DNA of 64,000 nucleotides from Fragum whitleyi. Lineage: Eukaryota; Mollusca; Bivalvia; Cardiida; Cardiidae. The stretch spans positions 56,261,360-56,325,359 of the forward strand of contig OX411544.1 of NCBI GenBank assembly GCA_948146395.1, given 5' to 3'. Of the stretch, positions 23,646 through 34,009 are shown piece after piece. Under the pieces are notes generated by a model that saw only the letters and a program-made list of their open reading frames with translations, had not been told where the DNA came from and made no database searches. The first letter of the stretch is position 1. Each line of letters opens with the position of its first letter. The translations under genes and the position numbers were made by a program.

Positions 23646-24602
23646 CACAACGAAATACAAATACATACAAATACAAATTTTATTTACAGTTTTCTATTTA
23701 TATACTATTTATTAAAATAACATAAGAAAGGTAGCACTATAGATCGACTGAAGCTAGGCTACTGACATAATTTGATTCTTGAGATACTTGGAAAATTACT
23801 TCTGTAAAATGATAAATGAATTTAGCTTCATGGGAAAGTTTGGATTGCTTATTAGATCAAAGCTTTCTATGAATAAAACCACTATTTTTGCATGAATTAT
23901 GAGCTCTTTAGATTAAAGGCAGAAGTGAATCACTCTAAATTTGTCATATCCACTTTGACAGGATTCTGTTCTAACAGCATGGTTTTAAGCAACGCAGGTT
24001 TTGTGAGTCTGAGACTCTCAAAGAAGTAGCCAGGACTCTTAGAGTTATCTGATGGGAGTCCCTAGGACCCCTAAGTGATCACCTTCAGAAAAAATTGCAG
24101 ACTGTTTAAAACAATTTCCTACATACATGAACCTATCCAATGAATACCTTGCAAAGCTTAATCCAATGAATATTTCAATATTTGCACAAAAAAAATGATG
24201 ATAGCTAAAAAGGAATAGATTACATTTGAGCAGGGACTCCAAAACCCTAGGAAAGGATCCCTACAAGCCTTACTGTATTGAGTTTTTAATTGGGACCCTA
24301 TTTTGTTGATGTCATACTATTAAATGGTGTCCTGGTATCCTGAAGTTCCCCAAATTTTGGAAGGGGTTGAAATAGTTCAAAACAAGAGATTCTGACGGAG
24401 CCCTCCTTAATATATCTATAAATTTTGGTTGTTTATTGAAACAGAATTCAATTTTTTCAAGCCATTAGGTTCTAACCCCAATTTGTTCCTTACAATTTAA
24501 AGGTCAAAGTGAAGTAAGAATCCTTGGTTTGCAAAAGTGTTTTGATAAATCAATGACCTTTGTTTTTCCTTACTCTAAGTCTTTCTTCAAGTTTCCACTG
24601 GT
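23646..24602. other. AT-rich DNA, no gene seen
   Basis: Contains only loosely repetitive phrases such as 'gggactcc' and 'gggacccta'. The minus-strand frame at 24045-24242 is unsupported. Confidence 0.4.
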
Positions 24603-24752
24603 ACAGAGCTACAGATAGTGGGGGTGCTCTGGATTTTGGATCAAAGTATTTCAATAAAAGTAACAAAAACCATCAAGACGATTCCAATGAGTACCCACAA
24701 TACAGGGTTTCATGAAGAAACAAAGATTTTAGATTGGCTTTATCTGTGGTAT
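24603..24752. mobile_element. MITE 'X', uninterrupted copy
   Basis: GAGCTACAGATAGTGGGGGT at the left and TTTATCTGTGGT at the right form short imperfect ends. Internal landmarks: GGATTTTGGATCAAAG, ATTCCAATGAGTACCCACAA and AACAAAGATTTTAGA. Copies interrupted by other elements are at 28585-29325 and 51012-51491, for which this serves as an intact reference. Confidence 0.6.
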
Positions 24753-24889
24753 AAATGAAAGAAGGGATCCCTTATTATCTGGAGGAATCCCCACTATAAC
24801 CAGTAGGGATTTTTGTGGAACTCTTTTGAAAAAAGTTAGTATGACTTAAGACCCTAGGAACATATTTGGGCTCTGACCGGGCTCAACCC

Positions 24890-25412
24890 TTTTTACAAAG
24901 AATCCAAGAGCAAAAATCTTTTAAAATGTTCTTTTCCGTAACCAGAGGGCACATAGCTTTTACATTTGGTATGTAGCATCATCTAGTGGGCCCATACCAA
25001 GTTTGTTCATATCAAGACCCTGGGGTCATATTTGGGCTCCACCAGGGCGCATCTCTTTTAGCTCATCTGATCACAATGGGTGAAAAAATGAAAACTTTAA
25101 AAATCTTTTTCTCTGAAAGCAAAAGGCAGACAGTTTTCATACTTAGTTTGTAGCATCATCTAATGGACCTCTACCAAGTTTGTTCATATCAAGACCCTAG
25201 GGTCACATTTGGGCTCCTCCCGGATGCATCCCATTTTATCAAAGAGCGAAAAGGCATATCTGTCTTGCTCTTGGCTAAAAACGTTTCATGGTATTGATCT
25301 AGATGGTAGAAATTATCTCCTTGTTGACATCTGCCTACTTAATTAATGTATCCCAGGGATCAAAGAGACTCAGGTGAGCGATCTATAGGACCATCATGGT
25401 CCTCTTGTTTTT
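24890..25412 (+). mobile_element. CTTGTTT-type repeat, AGCTC family
   Basis: Contains two tandem segments with TAGCATCATCTAGTGG / TAGCATCATCTAATGG and TTGTTCATATCAAGACCCT. An AGCTCATCTGATCAC head motif lies between them at 25058. The end is GGACCATCATGGTCC, a perfect odd-length palindrome, plus TCTTGTTT. Closely related to 35004-36432. Confidence 0.7.
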
Positions 25413-25931
25413 AGATTTAGGTGATTGATTGAATGGCCCTCTTGTTTAACAAGAAAAGTTAAAAAAAATTGTATTTTCATAATACCAGTAAATACTGATT
25501 AACAACTACAGCATCCAGTGATTTTAGCACTTTGATTTTAATCCAAGTTTGCCAAGTCAGCAGGACAAAGGTTAATAAACAGAATCTGCATGGTACTTTA
25601 ATTAACTTTTTTTCTCATCAATTGCAAGGATTAAACTGTACAAGTTCAGTGATTAAATAATGCCTCAAAGTGCAATCATGCTCACCGATTTTCTGTATAT
25701 TGGAAACGTCTATCCAGAAATTCAACTTCATGCTAGGTTGAAAGATTTAGGCTTGAACTATTTCTTTTGACATTTAATCAATTCGAAGTAATATATCAGA
25801 AAATAGAAAATGGAAAGTTTTCGTGCTGGAGGAGACAAAAAGATATAAAGAGTTAATGTGGGCGAAACATGTTTGATTACTTGGGGAAACAGCACTACAG
25901 ACAGAGAGGGGATAAATTCATTTGAGTTTTA

Positions 25932-26187
25932 GGGCCAACTAATTTGTCACTGGAATGGGTCCCGTTTTTCAGCAAGGCCACAATAAGAAACCAGCTCTAT
26001 GTTCAGGCTGACAAGATGTTGCAAACCGTTTTCAAATTATACCCCGCTTTGCGCGTGCACATGCACGCAAAACGGGTTTAATTTGAAAATGGTTTGCAAC
26101 ATCTTGTCAGCCTGAACATAGAGCTGGTTTCTTAATGTGACCCAGCTGAAAAACGGGACCTGTTTGGGTGACAAATAAGTTGGCCCT
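25932..26187. mobile_element. 256-bp foldback element, nearly one long hairpin
   Basis: Left GGGCCAACTAATTTGTCAC and right GTGACAAATAAGTTGGCCC are inverted. Pairing continues inward through TCCCGTTTTTCAGC, AAGAAACCAGCTCTATGTTC and GTTGCAAACC to a centre around GCGTGCACATGCACGC at about 26056-26071. Arms are about 120 nt each with few mismatches. Confidence 0.85.
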
Positions 26188-26383
26188 TAGTATGCCATCA
26201 CCAAAATAGGGTCCCAAGGATCAAATAGTAAGGGTCACAGGGGTCTTTACTAAAGGTTTGAGGTTCCCTGTGTTTTTACTATCCTCATGTCTTATGTAAA
26301 TATTAAATTGTCTCTGAATTAAAGCTTAACAATGTATTTGATTGATTTGTACCTTTGGGATCAGCTTCAGAAAAGAATTGGTC

Positions 26384-26599
26384 ATAGTGCAGTTGGCAGA
26401 GCGTCAGACTGTCAATCTAGAGGTCTCTGGTTGGATCCCTAACAGCATGCGCACCCACAACTTAAGCCCAAACTTCATCAAACTTGGTTTTATGTAGAAA
26501 TTATCTTCTTTATGGCAACTGCCTATTTAATTGATGTGATGTCCTAGGGGTCGAAGAGGGTCATGTGAGCAATCTAGGGCCATCATGGTCCTCTTGTTT
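26384..26599 (+). mobile_element. Chimera: SINE family 1 head joined to a CTTGTTT-type tail
   Basis: A tRNA-like head GTTGGCAGAGCGTCAGACTG followed by TCAATCTAGAGGTCTC runs, at about 26440, directly into the 3' half of an AGCTC-type repeat: AAACTTCATCAAACTTGG, ATTATCTTCTTTATGG and GGGCCATCATGGTCCTCTTG. No SINE body is present. Either a chimeric retroposon or a coincidental insertion junction. Confidence 0.6.
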
Positions 26600-26957
26600 A
26601 TAAAGATTTTTTTTGGTGCTGAATTGAGTGATGCTCAGCTATCTGTTTCATAAGATTTCTCTTTTTGACAGTGACGTTTGACCTTTAGGTAGAGGCTTGA
26701 AGTAATCATGGATTCACAGAATCACAATGAAAATCAATAGAGATGTCCCAGTAACAGATATAGTTTTTGTGTGGGATGTTCTCATCCTCTTTTAAACCTT
26801 ATCCTTATGAATTTTAACTTTGTTTTAGACGTATCTAAGACTGAAATTTATACGCACTCAGAAGTCGACAACTAAAGAATATAAAGGATAAAGGCGATAT
26901 GAGGACTGTGACAAAAGAATTGAATGCCCTCAATCTGCTCTCTATTAATGATTTGAG

Positions 26958-27033
26958 CGTTGGTGAATAATCAAAACATTGTAACTACAGCTTGAATAAG
27001 CTGTAGTTTCGATGTTTTGATCATTCATCAACG
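26958..27033. repeat. Hairpin of 76 bp
   Basis: CGTTGGTGAATAATCAAAAC followed by ATTGTAACTACAGCTT pairs with AAGCTGTAGTTTCGATGTTT followed by TGATCATTCATCAACG; only a few mismatches. The flanking phrases 'acagaggattatttctttattg' and 'gtaattgcg' recur at about 45228-45262, indicating a larger family around this palindrome. Confidence 0.75.
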
Positions 27034-27180
27034 ATATTTTTCAACAGAGGATTATTTCTTTATTGCACTTGTGTAAATTGCGTAATAGGAGCCACGCCCT
27101 TGATTTTAACTTTGTTATAGACAAATTACTATTTTTTTGTGATTTTGCAACCATATTGGGTTCATGTTTTTCCCACAACA

Positions 27181-27375
27181 GACTGTCAATCTAGAGGTCC
27201 CAGGTTTGATCTCCCATGGCTGCATTCATCTTTTCTGACTACTTGTCTCTCACCAATGGGTTGATAATCATAGGCCTATGTGGGATAGCAGCTTGAGGCT
27301 GGGAAAGGATGTAATGGTAGTACTGGTGCAAATACCAAGAATCCTCTGCTAGGAGCTCCAGTCGTAGCGATATAA
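27181..27375 (+). mobile_element. SINE family 1 copy
   Basis: GACTGTCAATCTAGAGGTCC head, then CACCAATGGGTTGATAATC, CTATGTGGGATAGCAG, GATGTAATGGTAGTACTGG and GAGCTCCAGTCGTAGCG. The extreme 5' head is missing or degraded. Confidence 0.75.
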
Positions 27376-27404
27376 CTGATATGTCTCAATGTGTATAACA
27401 GACA

Positions 27405-27580
27405 GCGGCACTCATTCTTCTCGACTATTTGTTCTCTACCAATGGGTTGATTATCATAGACATATGTGGGATAGCAGCTGGAGGCTACTGGAAAGGATAT
27501 AATGGTAGTACTGATATGAGAAAGACCAGGAATCCAATCATGATTTTTAAGAGGTGCTCCAGCTGCCATGTCAGACTGAA
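27405..27580 (+). mobile_element. SINE family 1 copy, headless, tandem to the previous one
   Basis: Starts at CAGCGGCACTCATTC, the end of the head in other copies. It continues with CCAATGGGTTGATTATC, ATGTGGGATAGCAGC and AGGTGCTCCAGC. Two copies lie head-to-tail within 400 bp, either by tandem insertion or unequal exchange. Confidence 0.7.
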
Positions 27581-27699
27581 AAATTGTGTCGAACCCTTGA
27601 GATCCGCAGTCTTGGACATGTCACATAGCTGCAACTGTTAAAATCTTAATCATGTACTACACTGGTCTGGCACTATGAAGCTGATTTATGGTTGGGTTG

Positions 27700-28180
27700 G
27701 ATTAGAGCTTTTATGGTACAAGACATCTCCACACCAGGAAAAACTAAATTGTTCTCCTTGATGGGATACTGTTTCAAATATTACAGCCTGCTGTTTCAAG
27801 GCAAGGTACTGTATCCTTGTACCTTATTCAAAATGCCTATATTCAATACAAGAGATTTACAGTTGTGAAGACTTGGAAGAATGGCTAAAAAAGCATTAGC
27901 ATTTTTTGCCGTTTTCAATATCTTAACAACTGTAACCTTAGAAACTTACCTCAAATAAAACCTCTGGGAGCCCCTTCTGATGGAAACATGATGATTCTTA
28001 TAACCTCCTTGTTTGTATTAGAGCTTATATGGTACAAGACGTCTCCACATTAGGAAAAACTAAATTGTTCTCCTTGATGTGTTTACTGTTTCAAATATTT
28101 CCTTTCATAACCATTAGAATTATCTGAAATCAGGAACAAAACCTTGCGACAGACAGTCTGCTGTTTCAAGGCAAGGTCAA
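27700..28180 (+). repeat. Direct duplication of about 110 bp, spaced about 310 bp
   Basis: ATTAGAGCTTTTATGGTACA at 27701 and ATTAGAGCTTATATGGTACA at 28018 both continue through AAAAACTAAATTGTTCTCC and CTGTTTCAAATATT. A downstream piece CTGCTGTTTCAAGGCAAGG is also shared (27790 and 28160). No gene seen. Confidence 0.6.
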
Positions 28181-28627
28181 TGTTTGACGGGTGACAAAAA
28201 CAAGTCTGAAACTAAACGGCCCCTGGCTGTTCCAAGGATTTTGTTCTAGAAAACTGATGTTATGCTCTTAAACAATGATTCCATTTGTCTTTTCTTGATG
28301 TTAAATGGCTTCTTGTGTAACTGTGAGCTTAAATTGTTAGACTTAAGAAATTGTCAGGCTTTATAAAACCTTGGTTAAATAAAAGTAAAAATTAAAGTAC
28401 TCATTTGCACTGGATACACTTATTGTGATTCTGTACTTATTTTGAAAGATATAATTTTTAATCATTTCTGATATAAATAAGAAAATCAGTTGGTTTAGAC
28501 TTGGATCAGACTATACATGATATCTGTCTTCTACTGATAATGATTGCTGGCTATAAATATGTTACATTAGGAGGTTGGAACAATACCTGCAAAGCTACAG
28601 ATAGGGGCGTATTTTGGATTTTAGATC

Positions 28628-29178
28628 AACGTTACTCTTTCCTGTTTTACAAAATTTTGGACCTGTCCAAATTCAAAGGTTTTGCAGACGAAAATTTAAA
28701 GTGGATTTAATTTGAAAAATAACCATTCAGTAGGGTAGAAAATAGTGTGGAAAAAGATGAAATTGCTTGTCAGAAGCAATTTCTTCTTTTTATGCCCCCG
28801 TATCGAGAGATCGGGGGCATATTGTTTTACTCATGTCCGTCTGTCTGTCCGTCCATCCATTCGTCTGTCTGTCCGTCTGTCGGTCCGTCTGTCCGAAAAC
28901 TTAACCTGAAAACTTAACCTTGCCAATATCTTCAAGCCTATTCAAGATACAAAGCTAATATTTGGCATGATGATAGATCTCAATGATCCGCATCCGCTGG
29001 TACCAAAGTCAGGGTCATGTGACAAGGTCAAGGTCATCTGTCAAGGTCAAACTTTGAAAAAAGATGCCGTTACGGGGGCATTCATGTTTCACAAACACAT
29101 CTTGTTTCACAATGTTTTCTCAATCATAAAATCGTAAAAAGGCACGTAGTAAGCAGGGATTAAACATCAAAGGGTTAA
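28628..29178. mobile_element. piggyBac-like MITE 2, reverse copy, itself interrupted
   Basis: Matches in reverse the intact copy at 52433-52661: TTTCCTGTTTTACAAAATTT at the left end, GAAATTGCTTGTCAGAAGC in the middle, AGCAGGGATTAAAC and AAAGGGTTAA at the right end. The TTAA target is preserved on the right and degenerate on the left (TTAC). Confidence 0.75.
28792..29107 (+). mobile_element. CTTGTTT-type repeat, ATGCCCCC family, complete
   Basis: Starts ATGCCCCCGTATCGAGAGAT followed by CGGGGGCAT (a 5' hairpin), then GTCCGTCTGTCTGTCCG repeats, GCCAATATCTTCAAGCC, AATATTTGGCATGATG, the GTGACAAGGTCAAGGTCATC block, GTTACGGGGGCATTC and CACAAACACATCTTGTTT. Inserted into the T run of the surrounding MITE 2 (TTCTTCTTTTTT in the intact copy near 52536) without visible target duplication beyond T residues. 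Confidence 0.85.
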
Positions 29179-29325
29179 GGTATTTTAATGATTATAGCAA
29201 AAAACCTTATGTTGTTGGTACTCATTGGAATTGTCTTGTTGAGACGTTTCAAATGAGTACAAACAACATTAGGTATCATTGAGAAATAAAGATTTTAGAC
29301 CAGCTTTACTTCCTTTTGCTTTTTT

Positions 29326-29640
29326 GTCGACCATCCATCCATCTGTCTGTCCTTTCATTTAGCCGTCTAAGTTTCGTTTCCACGCTATTTCCAGGGGGGT
29401 GGGGGTGGGGGGGAGGGGTTGTTTTGTTTTTGCATCCACCAACCATCCATCTGTCCGTCCTTACATCCATCTATCTGAGTTTTGTTTCTCTGTTTTTTCC
29501 AGTATCTATTCTAGGATTTGAAAAGAAGGGGGGGAATTTGGTTGAAAAGCTTCATCTTTCCAAAAAAGATGTAAACTTTTGCTTTTTCTTTATTTAAAAA
29601 AATCCTCTATCATCTTCAAAAACAGGGGATTTTTTTCAAA
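29326..29640. other. CCATCCATCTGTCTGTCC-rich segment with a G run
   Basis: Degenerate GTCCGTC/CCATC-rich DNA typical of the 5' parts of the CTTGTTT-type repeats, with a run of G and T at 29393-29419. The 93-residue frame at 29316-29597 is composed of this low-complexity sequence. Confidence 0.5.
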
Positions 29641-30035
29641 AGCATGTGCTAAAATGTGCAATCCCCCCTCCTAGAATAGACACTATTTCTTGTAAACCAT
29701 TGACTTGATTTCAATGAAACTTTGTGGAAAGCTCTACTACAAAGAGGAGATGGGCATACCCTGGGGTTATCCGGTTTGACAATTTAATTCAGAGTTACTG
29801 CCCCTTATTGCTGAAGCTATATACATACAGAGTAATATTCGTTTTTCAGTGCTATTTCTTGGAAACCATTGGTTGAAGTTTCATTACAAAGAGGAGATGC
29901 ACATATCATTGGGGTAACCCGGTTCAACTATTGAATTTAGAGTTACTGCCCCTGATTGGTGAAGCCATATCAGAGGGAGTTTGATGAATTATATATGTCA
30001 AGGCTCTGTAGAGTAATCCTTCCAGCCAAATCTGA
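29641..30035 (+). repeat. Two degenerate repeat units of about 170 bp
   Basis: TTTCTTGTAAACCATTGACT and TTTCTTGGAAACCATTGG start matching units at about 29688 and 29857. Both contain TACAAAGAGGAGATGNGCATA, GGGGTTATCCGG / GGGGTAACCCGG and AGAGTTACTGCCCCT. Confidence 0.65.
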
Positions 30036-30580
30036 TGAACCTTAAAAAAAATTATACATTAGCATATTATTATTGTTCATGTTCACTAGAAAATCTAACA
30101 AAATTATGCTTGTTCTTGGTTGATGTAGATAGAAGATAACCTGTCCCTAAGATTGATATATACTACATTGACAAACAAAATATTTTCAGAAGGGATATCA
30201 ATTCAACGAACTTGCTTGTAATAAACTTGTTTCAAAGAAACAAATACAAATGTATAGGTAATGAAAAAATTATTTCATTCATGTTTGAAACAATGATTAT
30301 GTGCACTCTAGAGGCACAATTTCGGCTCAAATGACTTAAATATTGAAACTTATATCTTCTTGAAAACTTATGTGGGTTTCAAATTAAGTTTGAAGCATAC
30401 AATATTGCAACAGTTGCAAGCATTGCCCTATATGTAAGTGCTTTAGAAGTTCCCTTCAATTGACACTCAATAGTGGCAATTATAGTATGAAGTTCCTTCT
30501 GTCTAGACGACTGTGTTTGAATCATGCAATGAAATATGAAATGCTGAGCTCGATCATCGTTCTTTGAAGGAAAAAGTGCA

Positions 30581-30740
30581 TTAAGGTAGTAGACACGTAA
30601 TAGTCCTGAAACATTTTGGAACTTATGATCTTTCATGATGTTGACCCAAGTTGACTTTCGTTTGGAAACCTTGGTTTAACACTGCTTAAGTTCATTACTT
30701 CGGAAACATTGCGGAACTATTACGGGTCCACATCCTTAAG
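30581..30740. mobile_element. Palindromic MITE, GTAGTGGACCCGTAATA family, copy 2
   Basis: Left TTAAGGTAGTAGACACGTAA and right ATTACGGGTCCACATCCTTA pair. The interior has CGTTTGGAAACCTTGGTTTA. It overlaps the 85-residue minus frame at 30379-30636, which is therefore not a gene. Confidence 0.7.
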
Positions 30741-30745
30741 CATCA

Positions 30746-30985
30746 GGGCCCAAGGTTATAAAACTTTTCTCAGGCTCAATTTTCTCAAATTTTAAATTAA
30801 AATGAATGTATGAAAATATAAGATAATATTAATAAGTTGTTATTTATAACAACTTGTTAATATAATCTTTTATGTTAATACATTGAAATGAGTTATAAAA
30901 CAGAATTACGGCTTTAATCTCAAATTGAAATTTTAGAAAATTGAGTCTTAGGCCCAGGTCTCATAAATGACTTCTTAAATTTGAT
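30746..30985. mobile_element. Foldback element with CTCAATTTTCT arms
   Basis: GGGCCCAAGG...GGCTCAATTTTCTCAAATT at the left; AATTTTAGAAAATTGAGTCT and TAGGCCC at the right. A central hairpin AATAAGTTGTTATTTATAAC followed by AACTTGTTAAT lies at about 30831-30862. It directly abuts the preceding MITE. Confidence 0.65.
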
Positions 30986-31052
30986 AAAACCTTTTAACTT
31001 TCTTGAGTGAGCCCTTAGAACATTTCTTCCACAATCACACTGTAGACACTCC

Positions 31053-31270
31053 TGGGGCCTGTTTTACTAAACTTCTTATGAAAAATTTAATTGTATGTAA
31101 AAATCACAAAACATACCTGGTTTTTTCATTCATTGTTATAATCTGCCTTTCAATATGTCATTGGAATCAGATAATGCATGGCAAAATTCTATAATTATTA
31201 GTAACTAATCAAGAAGCAACTTAAATTTTTGACTTAGGCAAAAAGTGATCGTAAGTAAACCAGGCCGTGG
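31053..31270. mobile_element. MITE with GGGGCCTGTTTTACTAAA ends, copy 2
   Basis: GGGGCCTGTTTTACTAAAC at the left and GTAAGTAAACCAGGCC at the right. Interior shares ATGCATGGCAAAATTCT with copy 1 at 7847-8079. Confidence 0.75.
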
Positions 31271-31858
31271 AGAAAAAGGCTTCAGAAAAAAATAATTGTA
31301 AATGAAGATATGTAACCAAAAAATTTCATTTTTACAATGTTTTCTTTCCCAAAAAGGCAAAGATCATTAAAATTCATCCACTTAAAATTTTCATGTGCAG
31401 CTTTTAAGACATTGGACAAGTCTAAAATGTTGTCATCTTTTATAGGGTATACAAACAATCGGCTAAGTAAAGTTTTATGTGTGAAATAGTACAGACAAAA
31501 ATACACAGAGGGTCTCAATTTGCCCCCGACAGAGACGTTATTAAATATAATGCATTCTGTTCAGGTCAAAATTGACATTCTCCACTTCTTCCCGGGTGCT
31601 CCAGTCTATAATCATGTCCCTCACACTTGTTCTCTCCTGACAGGAGATTCAGGAATTAATAGGCAACATCACGAAGTCACGCATGTAAGGATTCATTTTC
31701 TCCCAAGGAGATATTTTAGCATCCTAGTCGTCTAACTTCATATAATTCTAGTAGATGAAATAATATCCAGGTTCACTCAGGCATTCCAATAGACGGAGAA
31801 AATATTTTGTCAGTATAGTTCCAAAATCTTGTAACTACAACAAATTACATTGTTATTT
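31271..31858. other. No gene seen
   Basis: Minus frame 31282-31518 and plus frame 31520-31735 show no motif. A CTTGTAACTACAAC fragment at about 31830 resembles the palindrome arm at 140-175. Confidence 0.4.
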
Positions 31859-32296
31859 CTTATGCCCCAAACATCAAAAGAATGGGGGTATTCTTTTACC
31901 ATTATTTGCCATTTAAACTTACTTCAAGCCTTTTCACATTACAATGTTCATATATATTGCATGATGATTATCTCTCTGATGTGCTTCAGTAATCTGCTGA
32001 TGCCATTTTTAAAGTCAAGGTCGTGATAATGTCAAGGTCATATAGCAAGGTAATGTTCCTTGGGGCCTCTTTACTTGAATTATTCAAGGAATTTTGATTT
32101 ACCTTATTAAATTGGGTTTGGCAGGACAAGGGATCCTAAAATGAAAAGATATAGCCCCTTTTGAGCCTCTTGTTGTACAAATTATGCACCTCTTTTGACT
32201 TTAAATCTCATCCACTAAATCAAGCACCTGACATTCTTATCGACTATCCAGCACCTGACAGCTAAGTGTAGGATAGGGTGCTCTTGTTAAGATTTA
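31859..32296 (+). mobile_element. Fragments of two CTTGTTT-type repeats
   Basis: 31859-32045 is an ATGCCCC-family 5' part (ATGCCCCAAACATC, ATGGGGGTATTC, GTCAAGGTCGTGATAATG) lacking its end. 32045-32296 carries 3' parts of the CACTCGACAGC family: CCTCTTGTT at 32167 and GACAGCTAAGTGTAGGATAG then GGTGCTCTTGTT at 32290. Confidence 0.55.
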
Positions 32297-32425
32297 TTTC
32301 CCTTTTATGGCCAATAGGTTTTCAATTCACTATCCAGCGTACAATAGCTAAGCATGAGCTCCTGTAGACATTGCTCTATCTTAGAAATGTTCCTTCTTTG
32401 TTGCCAGGATGTCCCCCCTCCCATT

Positions 32426-32723
32426 TTTAGCTCGGCTGTTTTCAGAGAAAACATGAGGTATTGCTATAGCCTCCATGTCGTTTTCGTCATTGTCGTCGTT
32501 GTTGTGCAAAAACTTTGACATTTTGTTATATCTCTGGTTCTACTGAAGGCATTCACTTGAAACTTGGCACACATGTTCACCATCAAAAGAGCAGCCTATA
32601 CTATCAAGGGGAATAACTCAGATGCATTTTGTGAAAATTATGCCCCTTTTTCGACTTAGATTTTTTCCCACCATCCAGCACTCGACAGCCGAGCGTAGGC
32701 ACCCGTAGGTGGTGCTCTTGTTT
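32426..32723 (+). mobile_element. CTTGTTT-type repeat, AGCTCGGCTG family, complete
   Basis: Head AGCTCGGCTGTTTTCAGAGA followed by AAACATGAGG, body with ATTGCTATAGCC and TCGTCATTGTCGTCG, tail GCACTCGACAGCCGAGCG, then GGTGGTGCTCTTGTTT. Partial copies are at about 40997-41100 and 48785-48900. It is non-coding. Confidence 0.7.
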
Positions 32724-32727
32724 AATA

Positions 32728-32974
32728 TTAACCCTTGTCATGCTGAATAAATTTTGGCTAAAATTTCTTATCAAAATCAAAGGGCAAAAAGCACTGAAAG
32801 TACCAATTGTAGGTCAATTTTTATTTGAAAAACTAAATCTATTGACAATTCTGGTTTGAAAGTGAGAAACAGGTGGTGTAGACTGAAATCAGACAGCACA
32901 TATGTGCAGGCTGATGTTGGTCTATAGCTCCTGCCAAAGCAGGAATATTCCGGGTTCATCATGACAAGGGTTAA
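32728..32974. mobile_element. piggyBac-like MITE 1, full copy
   Basis: Bounded by TTAA on both sides with ends CCCTTGTCATGCTGAA and TTCATCATGACAAGGG. TTAA target plus CCC...GGG ends is the piggyBac pattern. A stem CACATATGTGCAGGCTGATG and the GCCAAAGCAGGAATATTCC segment mark the interior. Other copies: 44424, 52303, 54132, 58241, 60249, 62855 (inverted) and remnants at 43400 and 45617. The minus frame 32777-32962 lies within it. Confidence 0.85.
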
Positions 32975-33395
32975 GTCCCATTTTTCTTGTAAAATATAAA
33001 AATTAATTAATAAGAAAAGACTTTGGAATTATGATTATAAACAAGCCTTAATAAATATTAATTAATGTCTCTCTGATGCTGATAAAGGACCCCAAATCAC
33101 CCTGGTATGACAAAAAGGAATAATTAGTGATGACAAATGGTGGTCTGGACTTTCTGAGGATCTTGACATTCAATGACATATATATAATATATCAGATATA
33201 GAACTAGATTATAAGGTCAGGAGAAACTGGCAACTCGTCATCTTCTAAAAGCTCTCTCTTGTCTCACTTAGCCTATCAGACTAAATAAAAAAAGCTACAT
33301 TTGGACGATTTTGTCGCCCAAAAGCTGAAGGCCACTGTTGCTCTTGTCATGACTTTATATCAGACAGGCATTTGCTGAAAGCCATTGGTACTTAC

Positions 33396-33833
33396 TAGTG
33401 TTGGGCAATCGGTTCCAAATTGCAATTGATAATCGGTATTTAGTTGGAAGAGTAAAACAACTAATGATCAATTGTACAATTGTTTTCTTATAAATTAATA
33501 TAGCACTCCCAGTATCATCCTTCGAATAATATAATCTGAACGTTTAGTTAAAACTAATGACCTAAAGACTCTTTCTGCAGAATTTTCTATCAACTTCATA
33601 TCTCAGTGTGAAACACTGTGACAGTCGTAACTGCCTATAAAAATATAGGCAGTTACAATTGTTTCACACTGAGCCATCAAATTGATGTCAAAATATACCA
33701 ATATATAACAGCTTTCATTTAAGAATGAGGAACTGATTAATTGATTATGAAATTTCTTAGTTGACTCAATTATCACAATTGGAAGCCCAAACCAACTGAT
33801 TATCGATTAAAATGGATTAATCTGCCCATCACC
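33396..33833. mobile_element. hAT-like MITE, relative of 17416-19589
   Basis: Starts TAGTGTTGGGCAATCGGTT and ends CCAACTGATTATCG...CTGCCCATCACCA, matching in reverse the ends of the 2.2-kb element. The flanking octamers do not match, so the insertion footprint is eroded. The surrounding sequence (TATATCAGACAGGCAT / TATATCAACTGGGCAT, GAAAGCCATTGGT / AAAGCCACTGGT) is itself duplicated on both sides. Confidence 0.7.
33602..33673. repeat. Covarying palindrome family, copy 1 (C:G type)
   Basis: CTCAGTGTGAAAC...GTAACTGCCTATA on the left and TATAGGCAGTTAC...GTTTCACACTGAG on the right, with an 8-nt extra segment in the left arm. It is nested in the hAT-like MITE. Confidence 0.85.
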
Positions 33834-33884
33834 AGGATTTATTATTGTTATGACTGTATATCAACTGGGCATATCTGCCAAAAG

Positions 33885-33922
33885 CCACTGGTGCTGTTGT
33901 CGTCATGACAACAGCACCAGTG
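33885..33922. repeat. Short hairpin CACTGGTGCTGTTGTC
   Basis: CACTGGTGCTGTTGTC and its exact complement GACAACAGCACCAGTG flank GTCATG. It is followed by CTGTCTGTC repeats. Confidence 0.85.
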
Positions 33923-34009
33923 TCAGTTGCCTGTCTGTCAATCTGTCTGTCTGTCTTTACATGTGTGTTTGTTTGCATCTATAAACTTTTACTTTATATA
34001 TCTCCTCAG

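Larger units (their letters stand above)
28585..29325. mobile_element. MITE 'X' interrupted by nested elements
   Basis: GCTACAGATAGGGGCGTATT at the left and GAAATAAAGATTTTAGACC at the right match the ends of copy 24603-24752. Its sequence breaks after GATCAACG (about 28629) and resumes at GGTATTTTAATGATTATAGC (29178), the intervening piece being another MITE. Confidence 0.7.
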
